64,000 nt of DNA from Hyphomonadaceae bacterium (GTDB taxonomy: Bacteria > Pseudomonadota > Alphaproteobacteria > Caulobacterales > Hyphomonadaceae). The stretch spans positions 20,281 through 84,280 of the forward strand of contig JALHLU010000016.1 in the NCBI GenBank assembly GCA_022844345.1, written 5' to 3'. The position numbers were made by a program, and so were the translations under genes. Below are positions 29,850 to 39,200 of the stretch, in pieces (within the stretch, counting starts at the first letter, position 1; every line of letters begins with the position of its first letter). The notes below the pieces were generated by a model. The model ran no database searches, was not told the DNA's origin, and saw only the letters and a list, made by a program, of their open reading frames with translations.

Positions 29850-32045
29850 CTACTTCTTCAATCCCAGCTGCTGGGCGAGGTACACATAGTGCCGCGCCCA
29901 GCGTTCGGCGTTCAGCAGCGGGTCGCTGTCGTTCGAGTGGCCGCCGTCGGTGTTTTCGAAATAGAGGGCTTGATAACCGAGCGACTGCATTCGCGCGGCG
30001 AATTTGCGGGCGTGGCCGGGGTGGACGCGATCGTCGCGCGTGTTGGTGGTGATGTAGGGGACGGGATAGTCTCTGCCCGGCTGGAGATTCTGGTAGCCGG
30101 AATAGGCGGCGATCCAGGCGGCCTGTTCGGGAATGCGCGGGTCGCCGTATTCGCCCATCCATGACGCGCCCGGCGGCAGCTCGTGATAGCGCAGCATGTC
30201 GGTGAGCGGGCTTTCGATGACGACGGCGCCGAGGAGTTCGGGACGCTGGGTGAGCGAGACGGTCGTCAGCACGCCGCCATTGGAGCGGCCGTAGATGCCG
30301 AGATGTTCGGCCGAGGTGATCTTGCGCGCGGCAAGGTCTGCGGCGACGGCGGCGAAATCGTCGAAGGCGCGCTGGCGGTTGTCCTTGAGGGCTGCCTGGT
30401 GCCAGGCGGGGCCGAACTCGCCGCCGCCGCGAATGTTGGCGATGACGTAAGCGCCGCCGCGCTCGAGCCAGAGCTTGCCGAGCTCGGGCTTGTAGACGGG
30501 CGGGAAGGAAACCTGGAAGCCGCCATAGCCGAACATCATGGTGGGCGTCGCCGGGTTGGGCGCGCCTTTGGGGCGGACGACGAAGTACGGAATTTTCGTG
30601 CCGTCTTTTGATGTGGCCTCGTGCTGTTCGACGATGTGTGTGGACGCATCGAACCGCGCGGGCGCGGCGCGGATCACGTCTGCTTTTGCAGCGGCGACAT
30701 CGGCGAGCGCGAGTGTGGAGGGCGTGAGAAAGCCTTCGTAGGTGAAGAAGAGCTGCTGTTTCGAGCGCGAGGACGAGCCGAGGTGGACGGCGGCGTTTTC
30801 GGGGACGGGGAGTTCGGTGGGCGTCCAGCCGCCGAAGTCGGTATTGTCATTGTAGACGACGGCGCGGCCGCGGACGTTGTCGTAGACTTCGGCAACGATG
30901 AGCCTGTCGAACACGCTGACCGAGTCGATGGATTTGCGGTCGGCCGGCTCGAACACGGCGATACTGCCCTTGGGCAGGGCAAGATCGTCGCTGAGGCGCA
31001 GCGTGTCGCGCGGGATAGCGAGGAGAGATCCAGCCGCATGATCTTTGCCGTGCAGTTTCCACGGTTCCTCGATCGTGAGCACGACGCGGACATCGCCGAG
31101 GACGTTGGCCTTGAGCGCGCCGCGCACGGAGACGCGTTCCGGCAGGAAGAGCTTCGATGCCTTGCCGTCAACAAGCTCCCACGTTTCGGAGCGGAATGTA
31201 TCGAGCGGGCGCGTGATGATGACCGCGAGCACTTCGCCGGCGCCGTCGCGATAGACGGTGGGGCTGACGCCGTAGCCGCCGTCGCTGGCTGAGCCGCGAT
31301 AGACTTCGGTGGCTTGCGCCATGGTCTGGCCGCGCTTCAGAGTTTTCACGATGAAGGGGTAGCCGCTTTCGGTGAGCGTGCCGGGGCCGAAGTCGGTGGC
31401 GACAAGAAGCGTGTCGGGGTCGAGCCAGTCGATGCGGTGTTTGCCTTCGGGGATGTTGAAGCCGCCGGGGACGAAGGATTTTGTCACCGTGTCGAACTCG
31501 CGGACGACGACGGCATCCTTGCCTCCGTCGGACAGGCTGACGAGGCAGCGGGTTTCGGCGGGGCCGACGCAATCGGAGCCCTTGAAGATCCAGTTGGCGT
31601 TTTCGGCTTTGGACAGCGCGTCGATGTCGAGCACGGTCTGCCACGCGGGCGCGCCGGAGCGGTAGCTTTCGAGCGTGGTGTGGCGCCAGACGCCGCGGAC
31701 GTTGGCAGCGTCCTGCCAGAAATTGTCGATGCCTTCGGCGCGGAAGCTTGGCGCGGGCGTGCGGTCCTGCGCGGTGAGGATGGCGAGGGCATCGAGGCGG
31801 AAGGGTTCGTAGCGCGGATCGGCCTTGAAGGCGGCTTCCGTCTTTTCGTTCTGCTGTTTCACCCAGGCGATGGCGCGCTCGCCCCAGACATCTTCGAGCC
31901 AGAGGAATTCATCGGCGGCGTTGACGCCTTCGGGCGTCAGCGAGGCGGGCATGAAGGGTTTGGCGGTGGTGGTTGCCGGAGCGTCGGGGGCGCTGGTGCA
32001 GGCGGCGAGGAGGATGGCGGCGGCGGCGTAACCGAGCTTACGCAT
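29850..32045 (-). CDS. Prolyl oligopeptidase family serine peptidase, lipoprotein
   Basis: An S9-family peptidase of 731 residues, lipid-anchored (lipobox LLAAC, Cys16). It has the N-terminal beta-propeller (through about residue 430) and the C-terminal alpha/beta hydrolase domain: FGYGGFQVSFPP, the nucleophile in IYGRSNGGVL, the Asp in TTNTRDDRVHPGHA and the His in TDGGHSND. Prolyl oligopeptidases cut short peptides after proline; an exported one would serve peptide scavenging, in line with the peptide importer at 8-13 kb. Its promoter region faces a palindromic element at 32144. Confidence 0.93.
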   Translation of the reverse strand: MRKLGYAAAAILLAACTSAPDAPATTTAKPFMPASLTPEGVNAADEFLWLEDVWGERAIAWVKQQNEKTEAAFKADPRYEPFRLDALAILTAQDRTPAPSFRAEGIDNFWQDAANVRGVWRHTTLESYRSGAPAWQTVLDIDALSKAENANWIFKGSDCVGPAETRCLVSLSDGGKDAVVVREFDTVTKSFVPGGFNIPEGKHRIDWLDPDTLLVATDFGPGTLTESGYPFIVKTLKRGQTMAQATEVYRGSASDGGYGVSPTVYRDGAGEVLAVIITRPLDTFRSETWELVDGKASKLFLPERVSVRGALKANVLGDVRVVLTIEEPWKLHGKDHAAGSLLAIPRDTLRLSDDLALPKGSIAVFEPADRKSIDSVSVFDRLIVAEVYDNVRGRAVVYNDNTDFGGWTPTELPVPENAAVHLGSSSRSKQQLFFTYEGFLTPSTLALADVAAAKADVIRAAPARFDASTHIVEQHEATSKDGTKIPYFVVRPKGAPNPATPTMMFGYGGFQVSFPPVYKPELGKLWLERGGAYVIANIRGGGEFGPAWHQAALKDNRQRAFDDFAAVAADLAARKITSAEHLGIYGRSNGGVLTTVSLTQRPELLGAVVIESPLTDMLRYHELPPGASWMGEYGDPRIPEQAAWIAAYSGYQNLQPGRDYPVPYITTNTRDDRVHPGHARKFAARMQSLGYQALYFENTDGGHSNDSDPLLNAERWARHYVYLAQQLGLKK

Positions 32046-32143
32046 GGTGGCTCCCGGGGTGGAATTTGTTGCTGGTGGGATTGCTATGCCGAGATCGCGG
32101 CTGGGGGAAGCGGGACGTCAGAAGCGGCAGCGCACGCCGATAC

Positions 32144-32269
32144 AGACCCCCACCTGTCCGCCCCCTAAGAACGGGGCGGGACCCTGAAGCGATCACCACT
32201 CTTCAAAGTGAGGTAAGTTCTCTCAACATGGTTCCGCCCCGTTCTTAGGGGGCGGACAGGTGGGGGTCT
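32144..32269. repeat. Nested palindromic element, family 1, copy A
   Basis: Two 40-bp inverted arms with a single mismatch (AGACCCCCACCTGTCCGCCC... to GGGACC, and its complement) enclose about 46 bp. Each arm also contains its own hairpin (CCGCCCC/GGGGCGG around CTAAGAAC). Three related copies lie at 35528, 39201 and 46167. No clear target-site duplication is seen. It sits between the divergent peptidase and VIT/VWA genes, so it may affect their promoters. Confidence 0.85.
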
Positions 32270-32451
32270 TTCGCGACGCGCTCGAATGTTGGCGGTAAGC
32301 ACTGCCCTTAACCCCTCGCCACAATTCCAACGCGACGCGCCGCTGCTCCGCCGTAGTCGCCGCTGTGATGTCATCGCTCAAGCAAACAGCGGACGCGCTC
32401 ACATTGTGGTGTGGACTCCAGAAGGGGCTGGGACACCCCCTGATGGAACAG

Positions 32452-34710
32452 ATGAGCACCCTGACAATGACTGCCTCGCGCGCGCGCCCTGCTCTTGCAG
32501 GCGCGTTGATGGCCGCAACGTGTCTTGTACCTGCCGCCTATGCGCAGGACGGAACGGTCTCCAAGAATGACGTTAGCGGAGGATCGCTGCTGCTGCAGTC
32601 GGCGACGCCGGGCCGCTATGTCGAGGCGCCGCTGGTGGCGGCCGACGTGAAGATGGAGATTGCGGGGCCGGTCATTCGAACGACGCTGACCCAGCGCTTC
32701 ACCAACCCGACCGACAAGTGGGTTGAGGGCGTCTATGCGTTTCCGCTGCCTGAGGACGCGGCGGTGGACACGCTGCGCATCGTGATCGGGGATCGCTTCA
32801 TCGAGGGCGACATCAAGGAGCGGCAGGAAGCGCGCATCATCTATGAGGAGGCGGCGGCCAACGGGCAGCGCGCGGGCCTTGTGGAAGAAGAGCGGCCGAA
32901 CCTGTTCACGACGTCGCTGGCCAATATCGGGCCGGGCGAGACGGTGGCGATACAGATCGAGTACCAGGACAAGGCGCGGCTGGACAATGGCGTGTGGTCG
33001 ACGCGGTTTCCGCTGGTGATTGCGCCGCGTTACAGCCCCAAGCCGGAATATGGCCTGGTGGCGAGCCGCGATGGCCCGATGGTGTCGGTGACCGACCCCG
33101 TGCCGGATCGCGCGCGGATCACGCCGCCCGTTCTGCATCCGGCGCATGAGCCGAAAGGCGTTGAAGGCCTGCGCCTGCCGGTGAATTTCAATATCTCGCT
33201 GGAGGCCGGCGTGCCGCTGGCCGACATTTCCTCTCAGAGCCACGCCCTTGTCGTGACGCGGGTGGATGGAGATACGGCGCATATCTCGCTGAAGGATGGC
33301 GAGGTTCCGGCGGATCGGGATTTTGTGCTGAGCTGGAAGCCGGAGGCGACTGCTGCGCCGACGGCCGGGCTGTTTCGCGAGACGCGGAATGGCGAGGACC
33401 ATCTTCTCGCCGTGGTGAACCCGCCGGCGATGAAGGTGGAGGGACAGCGGCGCGATCGCGAGACGATCTTCGTTATCGACAATTCGGGCTCGATGTCGGG
33501 CGAGAGCATGGACCAGGCGAAGGCCGGGCTGTTGCTGGCGCTTGATCGGCTTGCGCCGTCGGATGAGTTCAACATCATCCGGTTCGACGACACGATGGAC
33601 ATGCTGTTCACCTCCGCTGTTGCGGCGAGCGAGCAGAACATCGCGCGGGCGAAGCGCTTTGTCTCGAGCCTTGAGGCCAATGGCGGGACGGAGATGTTGC
33701 CGGCGCTGAAGGCGGCGCTGGTGGATGGCGACAAGACCAACACCGGTGAGGTGCGGCAGGTTGTGTTCATCACCGATGGCGCGATCGGGAATGAGGACGA
33801 ACTGTTCAGCGCCATTCATGATGGGCTGGGAAGGTCTCGCCTGTTCACGGTGGGCATCGGATCTGCGCCCAACGCCTACTTCATGACGCGCGCGGCACGG
33901 CAGGGGCGCGGCACGTTCACATATATGGACGATGTCTCGCAGGTGACCGCGCAGTCGGCCAAGCTGTTTGCGGCGCTGGAAAATCCGGTGATGACGGACC
34001 TTGTGGCGGTGTTGCCGGCAGGAGCGAGCGAAGTGTTTCCTTCGCCCCTGCCCGATCTCTATTCGGGCGAGCCAGTGTTGTTGGTGCTGAAGGCGAGCGC
34101 GCTTTCGGGCGACCTTGTTCTGTCGGGCATGCTGAACGGGCAGAAATGGACGTCGACGCTGTCGCTGGCGCAGGCGGGGAAATCGACCGGCATTGCCCAG
34201 TTGTGGGCGCGGGCGAAGATTGCTGGGATCGAGGAGACGCGGTTTGCGGGCGCCTCGCCCGAGCAGGTTGATGCGGGCGTGCTGAAGACGGCGCTCGATT
34301 TCCATCTTGTCTCGCGGCTGACCAGCCTGGTGGCGATCGACAAGACGCCAGCGCGGCCGGTGGGCGAGCGTCTGACGACGCGCGAGATCGCGAGCATGCT
34401 GCCGAAGGGATGGGATTTCGGCGCGGTGTTCGGGCCGGAGGCGGAGGCGCGCGCGCTGAAGCTCGACCGGCTGCCGGAGGCGGTGATGCAACACATCAAC
34501 GGGCGCGCCGCGCAGGCGAAGCCCGCGACGGACGAGACGCTGCGCCTGCCGCAGGGCTCGACCGGATGGGAGCTGATGCTCGCCTTCGGACTGACAGTGA
34601 TGCTTTTCGGCGCCGCTCTCCTGCGGCGTGGACGCTCGGCCATCGGACTGCGGGGACAGGCTTTGACAGCCAGTGTCGGTCCGATGGGCTCAACGTCTGC
34701 GCGGGAATAG
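32452..34710 (+). CDS. Marine proteobacterial sortase target protein (VIT and VWA domains)
   Basis: A cell-envelope protein of the type paired with class GN sortases. Signal peptide ending AAYAQ, a VIT domain (TLTQRFTNPTDKWVEGVYAFPLPEDAAVD region), a VWA domain with an intact MIDAS (DNSGSMSG, first Asp about residue 343), and at the C-terminus a sorting signal: LPQGST (about 699-704), one membrane helix (LMLAFGLTVMLFGAALL) and an RRGR anchor. The usual motif has Thr or Ala where this has Gly. The start is uncertain: ATG 32452 has GGAA before it, ATG 32443 and 32365 are alternatives. The sortase gene follows by 73 bp. Confidence 0.9.
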   Translation: MSTLTMTASRARPALAGALMAATCLVPAAYAQDGTVSKNDVSGGSLLLQSATPGRYVEAPLVAADVKMEIAGPVIRTTLTQRFTNPTDKWVEGVYAFPLPEDAAVDTLRIVIGDRFIEGDIKERQEARIIYEEAAANGQRAGLVEEERPNLFTTSLANIGPGETVAIQIEYQDKARLDNGVWSTRFPLVIAPRYSPKPEYGLVASRDGPMVSVTDPVPDRARITPPVLHPAHEPKGVEGLRLPVNFNISLEAGVPLADISSQSHALVVTRVDGDTAHISLKDGEVPADRDFVLSWKPEATAAPTAGLFRETRNGEDHLLAVVNPPAMKVEGQRRDRETIFVIDNSGSMSGESMDQAKAGLLLALDRLAPSDEFNIIRFDDTMDMLFTSAVAASEQNIARAKRFVSSLEANGGTEMLPALKAALVDGDKTNTGEVRQVVFITDGAIGNEDELFSAIHDGLGRSRLFTVGIGSAPNAYFMTRAARQGRGTFTYMDDVSQVTAQSAKLFAALENPVMTDLVAVLPAGASEVFPSPLPDLYSGEPVLLVLKASALSGDLVLSGMLNGQKWTSTLSLAQAGKSTGIAQLWARAKIAGIEETRFAGASPEQVDAGVLKTALDFHLVSRLTSLVAIDKTPARPVGERLTTREIASMLPKGWDFGAVFGPEAEARALKLDRLPEAVMQHINGRAAQAKPATDETLRLPQGSTGWELMLAFGLTVMLFGAALLRRGRSAIGLRGQALTASVGPMGSTSARE

Positions 34711-34783
34711 GCGCGGCCGGCCGCCCGCCCCTTCAGTTGCAACAGCAGCGGAGGGGCGGGTTGGCGGGATGTGGAGGTGAGAT

Positions 34784-35515
34784 ATGAGCAGTCAGTTCGC
34801 CACCAACGCCGCTCGTCCTGACGAAAGTCAGGACCCGGGAACGGTTGCGCCACTGGAACAGGCTTGGAGCGGCAAGACAGAACAAGCCTCGCCGTCAGCC
34901 CTGGATCCTGACTTTCGTCAGGATGAGCGGGGCAAGGGTGGCGCTTCTACGCGCAAGTTCGCTGCGTTGGCTCTGCTTGTTGGCGGCGGCCTGATCGCCA
35001 TTCAGGCGGCGTGGATTCCGGCCAAGGCGCAGGTGGCGCAGGTCCTGATGGAAGGCGCGTGGGAGACGCAAGTTGCCACGGGGAAGGCTACGCGGCCGTG
35101 GCCGTGGGCGGACTTCACGCCGGCGGCGCGACTGTCGTTTCCTTCGCTTGGCCGCGATGTGCTGGCGGTGAGCGATGCGGGCGGGGAAGGCATGGCGTTT
35201 GGACCGATCCAGATGGCGGCGGCCGTGACGCCGGGGACGCGCGGCGTTGCGGTGTTTGCAGCGCATCGCGACACGCACTTTGCGTTTCTGGGCGAGCTTG
35301 AAGCGGGGGATGAAGTGGTGGTGGAGACGCCCGAGGGCGCGCGTGCGTTTCGGGTGACAGGGTCCGAGGTGGTGAACTGGGATCGCTCGGGCATTGTTGC
35401 GCATGATGGCGGGAAGCCGCGCATTGCGCTGGCGACGTGCTGGCCGCTGGATGCGAAGACGCCGGGGCCGATGCGGTTTGTGGTTTGGGGGGAGCTTTCC
35501 AACGCGCGTTTGTGA
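34784..35515 (+). CDS. Class GN sortase with palindrome-encoded N-terminal tail
   Basis: A transpeptidase that processes the LPxxx-type sorting signal of the partner upstream. Catalytic residues are all present: H161 (AAHRDTHF), C219 (LATCWPLDA) and R231 (GPMRFVVW), the pattern of the marine proteobacterial class GN sortases. One helix anchors it (about 58-76). The first 55 residues are odd: about residues 10-49 are encoded by a 120-bp palindromic element, and relatives start shortly before the helix. GGAGGTGAG lies 5 bp before the ATG. Confidence 0.93.
   Translation: MSSQFATNAARPDESQDPGTVAPLEQAWSGKTEQASPSALDPDFRQDERGKGGASTRKFAALALLVGGGLIAIQAAWIPAKAQVAQVLMEGAWETQVATGKATRPWPWADFTPAARLSFPSLGRDVLAVSDAGGEGMAFGPIQMAAAVTPGTRGVAVFAAHRDTHFAFLGELEAGDEVVVETPEGARAFRVTGSEVVNWDRSGIVAHDGGKPRIALATCWPLDAKTPGPMRFVVWGELSNARL
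34810..34929. repeat. Nested palindromic element inside the sortase coding region
   Basis: Two 27-bp arms (25 of 27 bases complementary; start CGCTCGTCCTGACG), 66 bp apart. Each arm holds a hairpin TCCTGAC/GTCAGGA with loop GAAA or TTTC, and a further pair AGGCTTG/CAAGCCT lies between. The element is 120 bp, exactly 40 codons, and keeps the frame open. It is unrelated in sequence to the four intergenic elements. Confidence 0.8.
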
Positions 35516-35527
35516 GCGTGGAGAGAG

Positions 35528-35650
35528 GACCCCCACCTGTCCGCCCCCTAAGAACGGGGCGGGACCATGTTTCGCCAACTTACCCAACATCCAAGGCCGG
35601 TGGTGCAGCGGGGTTCCGCCCCGTTCTTAGGGGGCGGACAGGTGGGGGTC
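35528..35650. repeat. Nested palindromic element, family 1, copy B
   Basis: Arms as in copy A, interior only partly alike and in inverted orientation (its complement matches copy A at GGTAAGTT and AACATGG). It lies between the convergent sortase and M16 peptidase genes, where it can also act as a terminator-like hairpin. Confidence 0.85.
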
Positions 35651-35729
35651 TGGTTTGATGGGCGAGTTGGTGGCGACCGAGAGACCGCCCGCTTCGCGGG
35701 CAGCCCCCTCCGTCGCGCTGCGCGCGCCA

Positions 35730-35754
35730 CCTCCCCCGCCTTTGGCGAGGGAGG
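35730..35754. repeat. Short hairpin repeat, CCTCCCCC...GAGGGAGG type, copy 2
   Basis: An 11-bp stem with one mismatch (CCTCCCCCGCC against GGCGAGGGAGG) and loop TTT, just downstream of the M16 peptidase stop codon. Same design and same mismatch place as the copy at 22695. Confidence 0.6.
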
Positions 35755-35763
35755 ACAAGCGCC

Positions 35764-38664
35764 CTACTCCTTCAGCGTCACCCTCAGCCGCCAGGCCGTT
35801 TCCGGCTTGAGCCATTTCGCGGCCATGGCCTGGACGTCCGCCGGCGTTATGCTGCGGTAGTGTTCGGCTTCGGTGCGGATGTAGTCGAGGCCGCTGGGAT
35901 CGTCGTGGGCGTTGGCGAGGAGCTCGGTCCAGTAACCGATGTTGGCGGACTGGTTGCGCTTCGACTGCTCGATCTTCGGCTGCACGACGCGGGCGATCTC
36001 GCTCGGGTCCTGCGGCGTGGTGGCGAGCGTGGTGGCGATGCGCTGGATCTCGTCCTGCACATCGTCGATCAGTTCGGGCGGCGCTTCCACGGCGACGGCG
36101 ATGTAGCCGTAGTTCGGCAGGAAAGTAGGGAAGTCCACGATCTCCATCGGAGAGTATGTGGCGCCGCCTTCGGAGCGGAACTTGCGCGTGGCGTTGTCGC
36201 GCAGCATCTGGCCAAGGACGTAGCCGATGCGTTCCTCGCGGATAGACTTGAAGGCGCCCTGGTAGGTGGGCCAGCCGATCAGCGCATAGCCCTGGTCGGC
36301 GCGGCCCTCGTGCGGGAGCGTCGTCGTTCCCGGCTTGGGGAAGTTCACGTCGCGCCAGTTGGCCGGCTCCTTGAATGCGGGGCGCGGCGGCAGGGCGCCG
36401 ATGGTGCGCGCAACCTCTGTGATGACGGCGTCGGGGCGGATGTCGCCGACGACGATGACCTCGATGGGGGAGTTGTCGACGATCGGCTTGATGTATTTCA
36501 CCGAGTCCTCGGGCTTCCACGTATCGCGCATGGACTTGTTGTTGATGGTCCAGCGCAGGTCGTTGTCATGCACGAGGCGATCAAGCTCGCGGTCGAGGAC
36601 GCCGGAGGGCGTCATCAGCATCGAGGCGTCGGCGGCGTCCGCCTGGGCCATCCAGTTAGCCCAATCATCGGCGCGATAGGCCGGATCGCTGAGCATTGCG
36701 GCCATCAACTCCATCTGGAGGCCGAAGTCCTCGCGGGGCGTGATGTTGAAGTTGTCGAGCGAATAGGCGTCGTCGAGCGTGCGGGCGGCGACGCCCACGC
36801 GCTTGCCCGCCAGCGTGCGCGCCTGTTCGGTGACGGTGAGCTTGCCGAGGCCGCCGGAGGACCAGAGAGAGAGGCCCATGTCGGACGCGTCGATGACGTG
36901 CAGCGGCATCTGCAGGCGGCCGCGGCCGATGCGGACGCGGATGTTGATCAGGTCCTTGTTGGTGGGCATCGGCTTGATGGTGAGCTTCACGCCGTTCTCG
37001 AACTCGACCAGCGTGACGTTGAGATCGGCGAGATAGTCGCGCGACTTCACAACGCCTGCGGCGCCGAAGCTGGCGTAGGGCCAGGGCTTCACGGCGTCGG
37101 GCACGTAGGCGGCGACCGGGGCGGCCATCGCACTCCTGAATGCGGCGCGCAGGGCGGCTTCCCCGCCGGGCGGCGGCGCGCTGCCGCGATAGAGCAGATC
37201 GGGGGTCTGGCTGAAGCGGGCTTTGAGGGAGGCGTTCACTTCGGCGAGCGTGATGGTGGGGGCCTGTTCGAGCAGGAGCGCGTAGGCTTGCTGAAGCGAG
37301 ACGAAGGGCACATCCGACGCGACCATGTCGGCGGCGATTTCGACCTGGGCGACCGACGTGCCGGTGCGGCCGCGTTCGGCCTCGCGGCGCGTTGCGTCGA
37401 TGACCAGGGAGCGCTGGGTGTCGAGCTCTTCCTGCGAGATGCCGAACTCGACGGCCTGGCGGTGGGCTTTCACCATGACGTCGAGCGCCTTGAAGGTGTC
37501 GGTGACGCCAACCGTGGTGGCGATCTGACCCTTCCAGACTTCCGGGATGGCGGCGGCGGAGGCGTTGCCGATGCGGGCAGCGGGCTTGCCGGCGGCTTCG
37601 TTGAGGCCTTGCATGCGGCGCGAGATGGCGCCCGTGGCGAGCTGGTCGACCAGCATGCGGCGGCGATCGGCTTTGGTGTGCGGGCGTTCGGCGTAAGGCT
37701 CGAACCAGCGCAGCATCAGGTTGGTGTCGGGCGCGCCGGCCGTGATGATCATCGAGACATCGGGCGATGGCGGCTTTACCGTGATCGGCTTGGGGTCCTT
37801 GCCCGGCGCGCCACGGCCGCGCCAATCGTGGAAGGAGGCGGTAATTGCGGCGGTGAGCGTGTCGACGCCAACATCTCCGACCACGATGAGCGTGGCGCGT
37901 TCGGGCCGATAGAAGGCGTCATAGAAGCCGCGGATGGTTTCGGGCGTCACCGTCTCGATCACATTGCGCAGGCCGATGGGCGAGCGGCCATAGGGATGGT
38001 TGCCAAGCTGGAGCTGGAGGAAGGCCTTGCTGGCTTCGAGCGCAGGGCCGGCGCGCGAACGTTCCTCGGCGAGCACAACGCCGCGTTCGGCGTCGACCTT
38101 GTCGGGCTCGATCAGCATGGCGGTGACCAGCTCACGCATTACGCTGAGGCCTGTGTCGATGGAGGCCTGGTCGTTGCGCGGCAGGTCGATGATGAAGGTG
38201 GTGGTGTCGGGGCCGGTGGAGGCGTTGACGTCTGCCGCCATCTGCAGGCCGATACCTTCGAGGGCGCGCTGGACTTCTCCATCGGGGTATTTCGTCGTGC
38301 CACGGAAGGCGAGGTGTTCGAGGAAGTGGGCGACGCCCTCCTCGCCCGGGCGTTCCTGCATCGAGCCGGCGTCAATCAGCAGGCGCATGGCGACCTGGCC
38401 GGGCGGCGTCTGGTTCGGGAGAATGAGGTAGCGCATGCCGTTGGGCAGCTGGCCAAGGCGGTAGTCCTGGTCGTGCGGGAGGTCTCCCCGGTCGCGCGCC
38501 CAGCCGCGATGATCGACCGACGGCTGTGTCACACGGATTGTCTGGCTCTGGGTGGGGTTCTGGGCGGCTGCGACCAGGGTCGCGGCGCCAAGGCCCAGCG
38601 CGACCGCAAAGCCGCCCAGCGCCAAGCCAAGTCTCTGGGTGAGTTTCTTCAGCAGTCTCATCAT
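35764..38664 (-). CDS. M16 family zinc metallopeptidase, exported
   Basis: A 966-residue pitrilysin-type protease with two M16 halves. The signal/anchor segment is at about residues 12-34. The active half has the inverted zinc motif HFLEH (H113, E116, H117) and a downstream Glu in the VVLAEERSRAG region; the C-terminal half is the inactive partner. Such periplasmic M16 proteins degrade peptides or process others. The first two codons are both ATG. The strand opposite carries an equally long open frame, which is an antisense shadow. Confidence 0.93.
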   Translation of the reverse strand: MMRLLKKLTQRLGLALGGFAVALGLGAATLVAAAQNPTQSQTIRVTQPSVDHRGWARDRGDLPHDQDYRLGQLPNGMRYLILPNQTPPGQVAMRLLIDAGSMQERPGEEGVAHFLEHLAFRGTTKYPDGEVQRALEGIGLQMAADVNASTGPDTTTFIIDLPRNDQASIDTGLSVMRELVTAMLIEPDKVDAERGVVLAEERSRAGPALEASKAFLQLQLGNHPYGRSPIGLRNVIETVTPETIRGFYDAFYRPERATLIVVGDVGVDTLTAAITASFHDWRGRGAPGKDPKPITVKPPSPDVSMIITAGAPDTNLMLRWFEPYAERPHTKADRRRMLVDQLATGAISRRMQGLNEAAGKPAARIGNASAAAIPEVWKGQIATTVGVTDTFKALDVMVKAHRQAVEFGISQEELDTQRSLVIDATRREAERGRTGTSVAQVEIAADMVASDVPFVSLQQAYALLLEQAPTITLAEVNASLKARFSQTPDLLYRGSAPPPGGEAALRAAFRSAMAAPVAAYVPDAVKPWPYASFGAAGVVKSRDYLADLNVTLVEFENGVKLTIKPMPTNKDLINIRVRIGRGRLQMPLHVIDASDMGLSLWSSGGLGKLTVTEQARTLAGKRVGVAARTLDDAYSLDNFNITPREDFGLQMELMAAMLSDPAYRADDWANWMAQADAADASMLMTPSGVLDRELDRLVHDNDLRWTINNKSMRDTWKPEDSVKYIKPIVDNSPIEVIVVGDIRPDAVITEVARTIGALPPRPAFKEPANWRDVNFPKPGTTTLPHEGRADQGYALIGWPTYQGAFKSIREERIGYVLGQMLRDNATRKFRSEGGATYSPMEIVDFPTFLPNYGYIAVAVEAPPELIDDVQDEIQRIATTLATTPQDPSEIARVVQPKIEQSKRNQSANIGYWTELLANAHDDPSGLDYIRTEAEHYRSITPADVQAMAAKWLKPETAWRLRVTLKE

Positions 38665-38740
38665 TCCTCCCGGAACTTTCCGGTTATTGGACCCAGACCT
38701 TCAGGGTTTGGGGCGCGAGCGCAAGGGCGTTCGGCTGTGG

Positions 38741-39145
38741 TCAGGCGCCACGGAAGCGGGCTTCGACTTCGCGGGCGATCTTCTTCGGGGTGATGGCGCA
38801 GAAGCTCTGGACCATCCATCCCTTGAGGGCCTCCATTTCAGGCTGGATGGGGCGGTCCGGGCCGAAGCGCATGGTCACCCAGTCGTGTTGCAGGAACCAT
38901 CCCTTGCTCTCCAGAACGAAGGGCAAGTCGCGGATCATCTCGGCCGATATGGGCAGTTTCATGATCATGGTGAGGTGGCCCGGAAGTTCTTTCCGGTCAC
39001 CGAAGATGAAGAATGTCTTGGTGCGGAAATTGAGCGCGCGCGTGGGGACCCAGCCGGGGGCGAGGTGGGTTTCAGGCAGGGTCAGGCCGAAGGCTGTGAG
39101 TTCGGCTTCGGCGCGTTCGAGAGGGGACTGTTTTTTCCTCGTCAT
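38741..39145 (-). CDS. MmcQ/YjbR-like protein
   Basis: A 134-residue protein of the MmcQ/YjbR fold: N-terminal LERAEAELTAFGLTLPETHL, the central TKTFFIFGDRKEL, and C-terminal WFLQHDWVTMRFG and EMEALKGWMVQSFCAITPKKIAREVE. It is clearly diverged from the member at 20977. Role unknown. It lies upstream of the M16 peptidase with a 76-bp gap and could share a transcript with it. Confidence 0.8.
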   Translation of the reverse strand: MTRKKQSPLERAEAELTAFGLTLPETHLAPGWVPTRALNFRTKTFFIFGDRKELPGHLTMIMKLPISAEMIRDLPFVLESKGWFLQHDWVTMRFGPDRPIQPEMEALKGWMVQSFCAITPKKIAREVEARFRGA

Positions 39146-39200
39146 GGAGCGACCTTAGTGTGCGTGTGGAGATTTGGGGATAGGTAGGTGCGAGTCGAGA

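Noticed and set aside
32371..34494. A 707-codon minus-strand frame opposite the VIT/VWA gene
   Set aside because: Arg/His/Gln-rich translation typical of antisense frames in GC-rich DNA; the plus strand encodes a complete known protein.
35860..38793. A 977-codon open frame on the plus strand opposite the M16 peptidase
   Set aside because: It mirrors the codon pattern of the real gene, is Gly/Arg/Val-rich and shows no protein-like motif; the minus strand has the full M16 signature.
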